Source: DAOUJI01 sp965237875 (GTDB lineage: Bacteria > Chloroflexota > Dehalococcoidia > Lucifugimonadales > JAGWBF01). From it: a DNA stretch of 64,000 bases. Below, piece by piece: positions 17,249 through 24,515 of this stretch (the first letter of the stretch is position 1; each line of letters begins with the position of its first letter). The notes under the pieces are model-generated. The model saw only the letters and a program-made list of their open reading frames with translations, made no database searches and was not told the DNA's origin. The stretch lies in the NCBI GenBank assembly GCA_965237875.1, contig CBDEGP010000002.1, positions 1,860,001 through 1,924,000 on the forward strand, read 5' to 3'. Position numbers and translations under genes: made by a program.

Positions 17249-18961
17249 CTACTGCACCCGGACCTTCCGGGCAAGCAGAGACCCGTCGTCCCCGCTCTCG
17301 TAGCCGATGAGCACCGTCAGTCCAGTCTGGTCGGCGCCCAGCTGGACGTCGGTGTTTTCGTCCACTGTGATTCGACCCGCTGCCCCCCGGACGGTCCAGT
17401 CCTGCACGATGGACGTGGGGATGCCGACTATCCTGGCCGTCCCGCCCTCAGAACCCGGCTCGTTAGGCGCTATTCTGATGGCCCTGAAGCTGTCGTCGGA
17501 CAGTCTTTCCACTGACGCCACCACCTCGGCGCCCACGCCGGAGGTGCCGGACAGTATCTCGGTGGCGGGACCTATGGCAACGTCCGTGCCCCCAATGGTC
17601 CAGAGGTCGGCGCCGACGACCTCCACGGCGCCTGCGAGACCTTCGGTGATAAGGGCGGCGGTTAACCCACCCTCCTCAGACACTCCCTCCACGTACACTG
17701 TGGCGATGACCCGTGGTTCGGCTCGGACGTCCGTGTTTTCACTGACAACGACTCGTTGCCCGTTTACGATCAGGCTGGACAACGAAATGTCGTCGACTAT
17801 TCCCTTGGACCCGACAAGCACATCCGAGGCCACCAAACTGCCCGACTGGTCATAGTTCCCTTCGATAAACACGGACAGCCCTGCTCCCGGTCTGAAGTCA
17901 GGGCTGATGGTCGTGGAGCCTTTCAATCTAACCTCCAGGCCGCCTACGGTCCACAGGTTCCCTTGAAGCTTATCTATGACGTCCACGATGGATATAGGCA
18001 GTTCGACAGGGATGAAGTCGGTGTCTTGCAAAAACTCGAACAACTCGGAGTCGGACCCCAGGATGACCGTTGCGTTGGTGGACAGGAACTGCTTGTAGGC
18101 TTCCAGGCTGCGCTGGAAAGCGTAGAACTCTGGGTTCTCCTGTAGGGCGTCGGCGAATATTTGGATGGCCCTGGCCTCGCCTTGACCGCGAGTCAGGTTG
18201 GCCGACCGCTCGGCCTCGGCTAGGATGATGGTCCTGTCGCGTTCGGCGGCGGCTGTGATTTTGGCCGCGTCTTCCGCTCCTTCCGCCCTGAGCCCCGCCG
18301 AGATCAGTTCACGTTCGGTCTCCATCCTGGTAAAAATATTGTCGATTGTGGCATCCGGAAAGTCTGCCCGCTTCATGCGGACGTCCACTATCTCTATGCC
18401 AAGGTCGTTTTCGTCATCTCCTTCAACCCCAGGCGACGTGGCCTGAATGGCGGCCTGGAGCACTGCGTCCAATATCTCCTGCCGCGTCTCCGTGGCTATT
18501 ACGTCCTGCAGCCCGTCCTCATCGATCTGGATTTTGCCGCCTATGATCTCCTGGCGTTGCCGTTTGGCGACTTCTTGGCGGAGCGCCGACACCACGATCC
18601 GCTCGATGCGGTCCTCGGCTATCTGGAGATTGCCGCCGCCGGTCTTCTCGAAGAACTTGATTGCATCCTCTTCCGTCCTGCGTATCCTGTATCTCACGTA
18701 GGCGTCGATTACCAGGAATTGAAGCTCTACGTCGGGAAGAGTCGCTTCGGGTATGTCCACCCTGAGAAGCCTCTTGTCCAGCTTGGTCACCGAGTCGATG
18801 AACGGAGTTTTGACCTGAATGCCGGGGTTGACGTTCACGGCCTTAATGTCGCCGAAACGTCTGACGATGGTTATCTGGGTCTCGTCCACAGTGTAGAGGG
18901 TCTGAGGCCCAAAGATGCCCAGCAGTATTACGACCACTAATGCAATAATCGCTGTCTTCAT
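17249..18961 (-). CDS. hflC: HflC-like SPFH/band-7 protein with a C-terminal DUF5666-like repeat extension
   Basis: HflC and HflK form a membrane complex that modulates FtsH. Residues 1-18 are the membrane anchor. The SPFH domain (about 20-230, VDETQITIVRRFG, LLRVDIPEATLPD) and the helical region (EGAEDAAKITAAAERDRTII) are typical, and a normal HflC would end near residue 330. Here about 240 more residues follow, made of beta-rich repeats (LWTVGGLEV, IVNGQRVVVSENTDV, LWTIGGTDVAIGPAT, DWTVRGAAGRITVDENTDV). They resemble the small beta-barrel units of DUF5666 proteins. This fusion is unusual. The gene follows hflK by 2 bp. Confidence 0.88.
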   Translation of the reverse strand: MKTAIIALVVVILLGIFGPQTLYTVDETQITIVRRFGDIKAVNVNPGIQVKTPFIDSVTKLDKRLLRVDIPEATLPDVELQFLVIDAYVRYRIRRTEEDAIKFFEKTGGGNLQIAEDRIERIVVSALRQEVAKRQRQEIIGGKIQIDEDGLQDVIATETRQEILDAVLQAAIQATSPGVEGDDENDLGIEIVDVRMKRADFPDATIDNIFTRMETERELISAGLRAEGAEDAAKITAAAERDRTIILAEAERSANLTRGQGEARAIQIFADALQENPEFYAFQRSLEAYKQFLSTNATVILGSDSELFEFLQDTDFIPVELPISIVDVIDKLQGNLWTVGGLEVRLKGSTTISPDFRPGAGLSVFIEGNYDQSGSLVASDVLVGSKGIVDDISLSSLIVNGQRVVVSENTDVRAEPRVIATVYVEGVSEEGGLTAALITEGLAGAVEVVGADLWTIGGTDVAIGPATEILSGTSGVGAEVVASVERLSDDSFRAIRIAPNEPGSEGGTARIVGIPTSIVQDWTVRGAAGRITVDENTDVQLGADQTGLTVLIGYESGDDGSLLARKVRVQ

Positions 18962-18963
18962 GA

Positions 18964-20118
18964 TTACGGGGCCGCCGTAGGCTGCGGCTGAATCTGCGGC
19001 ACCGGCACTATGGAGCTTCCGCCGGGGGTCACGACGTTTCCACTGGCGTTTAGAATGATGGCTCCTCCAGCGTTCGGGTCCACGATGAACTTGGTGATGC
19101 CTGGCAGAATGTCCTCCATTGCTTCCAGGTACAGGCGCTGCCGGGTCACGTCCTGGGCTTTCTCGTACTCCGCCAGAACGGCCAAGAACCGTCCGGCCTC
19201 ACCTTCGGCGGCGGCTATTCGTTCCCGCCTGAAGGCTTCCGCACCTTGCAGTATCCTCTCCGCGTTTCCACGGGCCCTGGGAAGGATGTCCCGCTCCACG
19301 GCCCGGGCCTGGTTGATGGCCGTCTCCTTGTCCGACCGTGCGCGCACTACGTCGTCAAAGGCGTCTCGCACTTCTTCCGGGGGCTTGACCTCCTGCAACC
19401 TGACGCCGATGACTTGGATGCCCGTTCCGTACTTGTCCAAGATCCCCTGGAGACGGTCTTCAACGTCGGCCTGCACGACTTCTTTCTTGTCTCCGGTGAG
19501 GACGTCGTCGATGGGACGTTGCCCGACTACAAGACGAAGGGCCGCTTCCGTGGCGTCCTTGAGAGTACGGCCTTCCGGGCGACCCGGCTGGATGTCGTCG
19601 AGTCTGTTGGGCGCGCCTTCCCCTGGGTCTGCTACGTTGAATAGGAAAGCCGTCAGGTCCCGGATTCGGTACTGGACCACCAGCGGCACGTCGACGATGT
19701 TCAGGTCGCCGGCGATCATCTGGGACTCTTCGATCACTGGGCGGGTAACGTCTCCTCTGATTGAGAACCCCAGCTCCATTGAACGTGTCTGCTGAACAGA
19801 TTCGACGTTTCTCGTTCCTATGGGAGCCGGCCAGTGCCAATGGAGTCCCGGGGTGGTTGTGCTGGTGGCCTGACCGAAGGTGCGGAGCACTCCCTGCTCG
19901 CCTGCGTTGACTAAGTAGATGCCGGTGGACAGCCAGAGAATGAGGGCGATCCCCAGGATGACGAAGGTGATTATAGTGATGGCCCGGTCGCCGTCCCTGA
20001 CCCCTCGTCCGCCTCCGCCTCCAAAGCGGCCGCCGATCCCCTTGAAGAAGTCGTTGATGCGGCCCAAGATCTGTTCCAGATCTATTTCAGGCTCGCCTCT
20101 TCTAGGTGGTTGCTGCAT
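18964..20118 (-). CDS. hflK: HflK-like SPFH/band-7 membrane protein
   Basis: Partner of HflC in the FtsH-regulating complex. 384 residues with a Gly-rich cytoplasmic N-terminus (residues 30-42), a transmembrane helix (about 47-70), the SPFH domain (VNAGEQGVLRTFGQ, PGLHWHWPAPIG) and a long helix rich in Arg and Ala (RARGNAERILQGAEAFRRERI). LYLEAMEDILPGITKFIVD is the HflK-type C-terminal block. The N-terminal glycine run and the domain order match HflK. It is followed by hflC 2 bp later, so the pair is one operon. ftsH lies about 490 bp downstream of the hflK start in the opposite direction of reading, same strand. Confidence 0.93.
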   Translation of the reverse strand: MQQPPRRGEPEIDLEQILGRINDFFKGIGGRFGGGGGRGVRDGDRAITIITFVILGIALILWLSTGIYLVNAGEQGVLRTFGQATSTTTPGLHWHWPAPIGTRNVESVQQTRSMELGFSIRGDVTRPVIEESQMIAGDLNIVDVPLVVQYRIRDLTAFLFNVADPGEGAPNRLDDIQPGRPEGRTLKDATEAALRLVVGQRPIDDVLTGDKKEVVQADVEDRLQGILDKYGTGIQVIGVRLQEVKPPEEVRDAFDDVVRARSDKETAINQARAVERDILPRARGNAERILQGAEAFRRERIAAAEGEAGRFLAVLAEYEKAQDVTRQRLYLEAMEDILPGITKFIVDPNAGGAIILNASGNVVTPGGSSIVPVPQIQPQPTAAP

Positions 20119-20274
20119 TTTTATCTCTGCGGATCAGGTTCCTCTGCTATATGTCCGAAACCGCAAACCGGATTCTACCACGACATGGTTGAAGTTGAAT
20201 ATGCGTGGCATGCGCGATTTCGCCAATTATCCGAACCGTCGCCCAATACGGACAACTACGCCAGCCAAGTGGAA

Positions 20275-20280
20275 TATAAT
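20275..20280 (+). promoter_or_regulatory. Perfect -10 hexamer before the 90-residue orphan gene
   Basis: TATAAT 36 bp before the GTG start. The -35 at 17-bp spacing is poor (ACAACT), so only the -10 is convincing. Confidence 0.35.
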
Positions 20281-20315
20281 GTATGCGGCGGAACAAGCAG
20301 CGGCGGGAGGAACAC

Positions 20316-20588
20316 GTGGCCGACTACGGATTGACTATCAGGACTGGCGAAGGTATGAGCCGGGTCCAGATAAGTTGCATGCACCAAAGCGGGTTGCTAT
20401 ATGTGGCGCCCGCCGAAAAGAGCTGGGTATGCTCGCAGGACCTGATGCCCGCCCATGCCCTTGCCGGTTGTCTGAGGGAGATAGTGGCCCTGGAGGACAA
20501 CAGGATCAAGGAAATCATGCAACGGTGGGGCGTCTACTTCAGGCAGCTTCCCATCGAGTCTGAGGAGGACGACAAGGCCGGGGCGTAG
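20316..20588 (+). CDS. Small protein of unknown function between hflK and ftsH
   Basis: The frame encodes 90 residues from a GTG at 20316, with a strong GGGAGG 6 bp upstream and a TATAAT farther up. It runs on the plus strand, against hflK and ftsH. The product is soluble, with an N-terminal strand-rich half (DYGLTIRTGEGMSRVQISC, GLLYVAPAEKSWVC) and a helical half (LAGCLREIVALEDNRIKEIMQRWG). It has three Cys and an acidic tail. The regular pattern and good RBS argue that it is real. I recognise no family. Its stop lies 21 bp from the end of ftsH. Confidence 0.6.
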   Translation: MADYGLTIRTGEGMSRVQISCMHQSGLLYVAPAEKSWVCSQDLMPAHALAGCLREIVALEDNRIKEIMQRWGVYFRQLPIESEEDDKAGA

Positions 20589-20609
20589 CCCGTTTTCCTT
20601 CAACGCCGC

Positions 20610-22553
20610 CTATGCGGACGGGTCGTTCAAGTCGGCGGGGTTGGCTTCTTGCTGGCTGGGCATGGTGGGGTTGGGCAGCGTCATCCCCGGACGGGGGGCG
20701 CTCCGGGGAGTCGGAGGCATAGTTGGCGCGGGCTGAAATTCGGGCACGGCAGGCCTGGCGTCGGGACCGTCGAAGAGCCTCTTGAGGGCATCCCCCTCCA
20801 CCGTTTCGTGCTCGATCAAATATGAGGCGACCTCGCTCAGCTTTTCCGGGTTGTTCATCAGGATTTCCTTGGCCGAATCATAGGCTTGCTGTATCAGTCT
20901 CTGGACCTCATGGTCGATCTCCTCAGCAACCTTGTCGCTGTAGTCCCGCTCCTCGTGGATCTCACGTCCCAGGAATACGAGCTCTTCCCTGCGGCCGAAA
21001 GTCCTGGGCCCCAGGTTGGGGCTCATGCCGTATTGCTTTACCATCCGGAGGGCTATCCGGGTGGCGTTTTCCAGGTCGTTGCTTGCGCCGGTTGTCACCT
21101 CGTCGAAGGTGAGCTCCTCGGCAATCCTGCCTCCGAGGGCTGTGGCCAGCATGTCGTCGAACTGGTTTCTGGTCCAGAGGAAACGGTCCTCCTCTGGGAC
21201 CAGCCTGGTGTAGCCTCCCATCGAGCCTCGGGCGACAATGGATATCTTATGCACCGGGTCTGCATGAGGCAATTTCCAGGCAACCAGGGCATGACCCGCC
21301 TCATGGTAGGCGGTCATCTCACGCTCCCGGTCACTGATGAGGCGGCTTCTTCTCTCCGGTCCGGCGACGACCCGGTCGATGGCCTCCTCGAACTCCGACA
21401 TGCCGATCAGCTTCTTGTTTCGGCGGGCTGTCAGAAGGGCCGCTTCATTGACCAGGTTGGCCAAGTCGGCGCCGCTGAAACCCGGGGTCTGTTTGCCCAG
21501 AATTTCGAGACGGATGTCCGGCGCCAGCGGTTTGCCGCCGCTGTGCACCTTTAGAATGGCTACCCGCCCGTTCAAGTCCGGGAGGTCCAGCACCACCCGT
21601 CTGTCAAACCGGCCGGGCCGGAGGAGCGCGGGGTCCAGAATGTCCGGCCTGTTGGTGGCCGCAACTATGATGATGTTGGTGTTGGTGTCGAAGCCGTCCA
21701 TTTCCACCAGTATCTGGTTCAACGTTTGCTCACGTTCGTCGTGGCCTCCGCCCAGCCCTGCGCCTCGGTGCCTCCCCACGGCGTCTATCTCGTCCACGAA
21801 CACGATGCACGGAGCGTTGCGCTTAGCCTGATCGAACAAGTCCCTCACCCTGGCGGCTCCCACGCCTACAAACATCTCGACGAACTCGGAGCCGCTGATG
21901 GAGAAGAAAGGCACTCCTGCCTCCCCCGCCACAGCCCTGGCGAGAAGGGTCTTGCCGGTGCCGGGTTGACCCACCAGAAGAACACCCTTGGGTATCCGAG
22001 CGCCGAGAGACAGGAACCTCTCGGGAAACTTCAGAAACTCGACCACCTCTTGAAGCTCAGCCTTGGCTTCCTCGACGCCCGCCACGTCGGCAAAAGTCAC
22101 CGTCGGACGGTTCACTATGAACATCCGCGCCCTGCTCCGGCCAAAGCTCATGGTTTGGTTATTGGAGCCCTGGGCCTGACGCATCATGAAGATGATCAAC
22201 GCTCCAAAGAATATGAGAGGGAGGAAATTGAGGAATATGCCAAAGACGCTTCCTAGGCCGCCGCCGCTCTTGAACTTGATCTCAACTCCGCCTGCGCCGG
22301 TCTCTATGCCCTCGCTGCGGAACACTTCCAGGATGTCCGTGTTCTTGCCGATGCGGCTGTTGAACTTTTCAGCGCCTTGAAGGACGGTGAGCTTCTCGCC
22401 GTCCACCTCGATCTTCTGTATCTGCCCCTCTTTGGCCCGCTCCAATACGGCTGAAAAGTCCATTTCAGGGGCGCCGCCGAAACCTCCCATCATGGTGAAG
22501 AAGATCGCAATGACCGCGATGATTATGAGCAGGTATATAAAGCTGTTTCTCAT
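20610..22553 (-). CDS. ftsH: ATP-dependent zinc metalloprotease FtsH
   Basis: A membrane AAA protease that degrades misassembled membrane proteins and regulatory proteins. 647 residues with transmembrane helices at about 4-23 and 105-124. Walker A is GQPGTGKT (195-202), Walker B is VFVDEID (251-257), the second region of homology is ATNRPDILDPALLRPGRFDR and the zinc site is HEAGH (417-421). The C-terminal 60 residues are rich in Pro and probably disordered. The neighbouring hflK and hflC encode its likely regulators. No clear Shine-Dalgarno sequence lies before the ATG. Confidence 0.97.
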   Translation of the reverse strand: MRNSFIYLLIIIAVIAIFFTMMGGFGGAPEMDFSAVLERAKEGQIQKIEVDGEKLTVLQGAEKFNSRIGKNTDILEVFRSEGIETGAGGVEIKFKSGGGLGSVFGIFLNFLPLIFFGALIIFMMRQAQGSNNQTMSFGRSRARMFIVNRPTVTFADVAGVEEAKAELQEVVEFLKFPERFLSLGARIPKGVLLVGQPGTGKTLLARAVAGEAGVPFFSISGSEFVEMFVGVGAARVRDLFDQAKRNAPCIVFVDEIDAVGRHRGAGLGGGHDEREQTLNQILVEMDGFDTNTNIIIVAATNRPDILDPALLRPGRFDRRVVLDLPDLNGRVAILKVHSGGKPLAPDIRLEILGKQTPGFSGADLANLVNEAALLTARRNKKLIGMSEFEEAIDRVVAGPERRSRLISDREREMTAYHEAGHALVAWKLPHADPVHKISIVARGSMGGYTRLVPEEDRFLWTRNQFDDMLATALGGRIAEELTFDEVTTGASNDLENATRIALRMVKQYGMSPNLGPRTFGRREELVFLGREIHEERDYSDKVAEEIDHEVQRLIQQAYDSAKEILMNNPEKLSEVASYLIEHETVEGDALKRLFDGPDARPAVPEFQPAPTMPPTPRSAPRPGMTLPNPTMPSQQEANPADLNDPSA

Positions 22554-22607
22554 TTGCGGTTAGTCCAGTCGCTGTACAGGCCCGTTGCAGATGGGCCAGA
22601 CGCTTCT

Positions 22608-22637
22608 ATTCTAAGGCGGGCTGCCTATAAAAGTAAA
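22608..22637 (-). promoter_or_regulatory. Candidate promoter of ftsH
   Basis: On the minus strand TTTACT (22637-22632), 18 bp, TAGAAT (22613-22608). It is about 55 bp before the ftsH ATG. The -35 is a weak match. Confidence 0.35.
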
Positions 22638-22707
22638 GGCGTGGCCGGGTTGGACCCACCCAAAAGGGGCCTTCGAGTCACCGGCGGGCCACCCCTTTCG
22701 GTTATAC

Positions 22708-22767
22708 GTAACAATCATTTTACACCCATGAAACACACGAGTAACAAAACGGCAACAGGCCCGTAAC
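22708..22767 (+). promoter_or_regulatory. Six GTAAC-type boxes at exact 11-bp intervals upstream of amt1 (GlnR-like site)
   Basis: GTAAC, TTTAC, GAAAC, GTAAC, GCAAC and GTAAC begin at 22708, 22719, 22730, 22741, 22752 and 22763, with every spacer 6 bp. All six keep AC at the last two positions. This is the arrangement of actinobacterial GlnR sites (GTnAC-n6-GaAAC repeated). It lies 54-113 bp before the amt1 ATG. An OmpR-family nitrogen regulator binding one face of the helix is inferred. No such regulator gene is in the window. Confidence 0.72.
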
Positions 22768-22820
22768 ATCTCTCGAATAAAACGGAGTCCGCACATATCG
22801 GATTAGTAGGAGGGTCGCCC

Positions 22821-24194
22821 ATGTTAAAACATGTTTCGTTAAGGAGAACGCTCGTGCTGATGATGGCCGCGCTGCTGGCGGTGGGCATCATCGGCGGCTA
22901 CAACATGGCGTTCGCACAGGTCGACGACGAGACTCAGGAAGCCATCAACGTAGTGGACGGCAACCTGGGCGCTTTCATCACCCTGGCCGCCGCCTTCCTG
23001 GTGTTCTTCATGCAAGCGGGTTTTGCCTTCCTGGGAGCCGGCTTGATACGCACCAAGAACACCACCAACTACATGACCAAGTCCTTTATGGACTTTTCCA
23101 TAGCGTCCCTATCCTTCTGGGCCTTCGGGTTCGCCTTCATGACCGGCGCCTCCGCGATCGGTATCATCGGAACGTCCAACTTCTTCCTTGTGGACGACAA
23201 TTGGGTGGACTGGATGTTCCAGATGGTGTTTGCCGCCACAGCCGCCACCATCGTGGCCGGAGCCATAGCCGAGCGGACTAAGATCCAGACCTACATGGCT
23301 TACAGCTTCATAGTGACCGCCCTCATATACCCGCTGTACGCCCACTGGGTGTGGGGCGGCGGATGGTTGGGCGACCTTTCGGCCATCAACCTCCCGGGCG
23401 CCGTTGACTATGCAGGCTCAGGCGTAGTCCACGCCGTCGGAGGGTTCCTGGCGCTGGCCGCCTGCATCGTAGTGGGGCCCCGCATCGGCAAATTCAACGC
23501 CGACGGCACCTCCAACATCCTTTCCGGCCACAGCACACCCTTCGTGATAGTCGGCACGTTCATACTCTTCTTCGGATGGTTCGGGTTCAATATAGGGGGC
23601 GGCGACACCATAGGGTTGAACGCCGTCAACACGCTGCTTGCCGGCGCCACCGGCGCCGTCGTGGCGCTCTACATAAATCTGGTCCGAACCGGGAAGGCCG
23701 ACATTCTGATGGCCTGCAACGGGGCATTGGCCGGACTGGTGGGCATCACGGCTCCCTGCGCCTACGTAGACACCTGGGCCGCCGTGGTCATCGGAGCCTT
23801 AGCGGCGCCCATCATGATGCTCTCGCTCCAGTTCCTGGAGAAAGTCCTCAAGGTGGACGACCCGGTGGGAGCCATCGCAGTCCACGGGTTCACAGGCCTG
23901 TGGGGACTCCTGGCGGTGGGCATATTCGCGTCAGGACACAATGGCGTCTCCGGCCTGGTGGACGGGAACGCCAAGCAGATCGTGTCCCAGCTGATCAGCA
24001 TGGCCGTAGTCGCAGCGTGGGCGCTGACAACCGGGTTCGCTCTCTTCCTCGCTCTCAAGGCGACAGTGGGAGTTCGGGCGACCAGAGAAGAGGAGCTCCA
24101 AGGCCTGGACAAGTCCGAGCACGGGCTTGAAACCTACGTCATGGACGAGCCTCCGGCGGTGGCGGGAGCTTCCGGAACGGAGTCCGTCAACTAA
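22821..24194 (+). CDS. amt: Ammonium transporter (Amt family), first copy
   Basis: A trimeric ammonium channel in the cytoplasmic membrane. The 457-residue precursor has a cleavable-looking signal peptide (residues 1-32, ending MAFA) and about eleven hydrophobic segments. The pore twin histidines are likely those in SGVVHAVGGF and AIAVHGFTG. The sequence FGWFGFNIGGGD and the region with NGALAGLVGITAPCAYVD are Amt hallmarks. The cytoplasmic tail EEELQGLDKSEHG is the conserved C-terminal motif that contacts PII proteins. AGGAGGG lies 7 bp before the ATG, and six 11-bp-spaced GTAAC-like boxes lie upstream. No glnB/glnK gene follows, although one often does. Confidence 0.95.
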   Translation: MLKHVSLRRTLVLMMAALLAVGIIGGYNMAFAQVDDETQEAINVVDGNLGAFITLAAAFLVFFMQAGFAFLGAGLIRTKNTTNYMTKSFMDFSIASLSFWAFGFAFMTGASAIGIIGTSNFFLVDDNWVDWMFQMVFAATAATIVAGAIAERTKIQTYMAYSFIVTALIYPLYAHWVWGGGWLGDLSAINLPGAVDYAGSGVVHAVGGFLALAACIVVGPRIGKFNADGTSNILSGHSTPFVIVGTFILFFGWFGFNIGGGDTIGLNAVNTLLAGATGAVVALYINLVRTGKADILMACNGALAGLVGITAPCAYVDTWAAVVIGALAAPIMMLSLQFLEKVLKVDDPVGAIAVHGFTGLWGLLAVGIFASGHNGVSGLVDGNAKQIVSQLISMAVVAAWALTTGFALFLALKATVGVRATREEELQGLDKSEHGLETYVMDEPPAVAGASGTESVN

Positions 24195-24210
24195 GAATAA
24201 GACCCAGGCA

Positions 24211-24265
24211 ATGTGTTTCGGATGTAACAAAGATTTAACATCGATGCAAAACGTCCGAAACACAT
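24211..24265 (+). promoter_or_regulatory. Second set of GTAAC-type boxes inside a 12-bp inverted repeat
   Basis: GTAAC, TTAAC, GCAAA and GAAAC begin at 24224, 24235, 24246 and 24257, again at 11-bp intervals. They sit within a perfect inverted repeat, ATGTGTTTCGGA (24211-24222) and TCCGAAACACAT (24254-24265). This lies between amt1 and the microprotein gene, 48 bp before the latter's ATG, and suggests a second start point under the same nitrogen control. Confidence 0.65.
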
Positions 24266-24312
24266 CGCCCTCAAAATCCATATCAATATATCAGCGAAGA
24301 GATGGAGGAAAC

Positions 24313-24402
24313 ATGTTGCCAGCAATTCTCGCGGGAGTCGTATTCGTAGGACTCTTCGCCTTGTGGGTCGTGCTTCCGAGAAAGTTCGCCCAGAAGAACT
24401 AA
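24313..24402 (+). CDS. 29-residue single-span membrane microprotein between the amt genes
   Basis: The product starts MLPAILAGVVFVGLFALWVV and ends in a basic tail (LPRKFAQKN). It is one transmembrane helix of about 19 residues followed by four positive charges, which should place the C-terminus inside. GGAGG stands 4 bp before the ATG, and the set of 11-bp-spaced boxes precedes it. The position between two ammonium transporters suggests an accessory subunit or regulator of Amt, but this is inference. I know of no named family that fits. Confidence 0.65.
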   Translation: MLPAILAGVVFVGLFALWVVLPRKFAQKN

Positions 24403-24421
24403 AAGCCAAACCAAGATAAGG

Positions 24422-24475
24422 CCGACAAGCAACCCAGTCCATGCCCCTGCGGGTATGGGCTGGGTTGCTTGTCGG
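24422..24475 (+). promoter_or_regulatory. 25-bp perfect hairpin between the microprotein and amt2
   Basis: Arms 24422-24446 and 24451-24475 pair along all 25 positions (two are G-U on the plus strand) around the loop CTGC. It is not followed by a T-run (GGGAAAACC follows), so it is not a standard intrinsic terminator. It may stabilise the upstream message, act as a processing site, or act as a bidirectional partial terminator. Confidence 0.7.
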
Positions 24476-24515
24476 GGAAAACCGGAAAGGGAAGCGGAAT
24501 GGAGGGTAGGCTCTT

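Noticed and set aside
22554..22820. Sigma-54 promoter for amt1
   Set aside because: No GG-n10-GC element with proper flanks was found. The 11-bp GTAAC boxes explain the region better.
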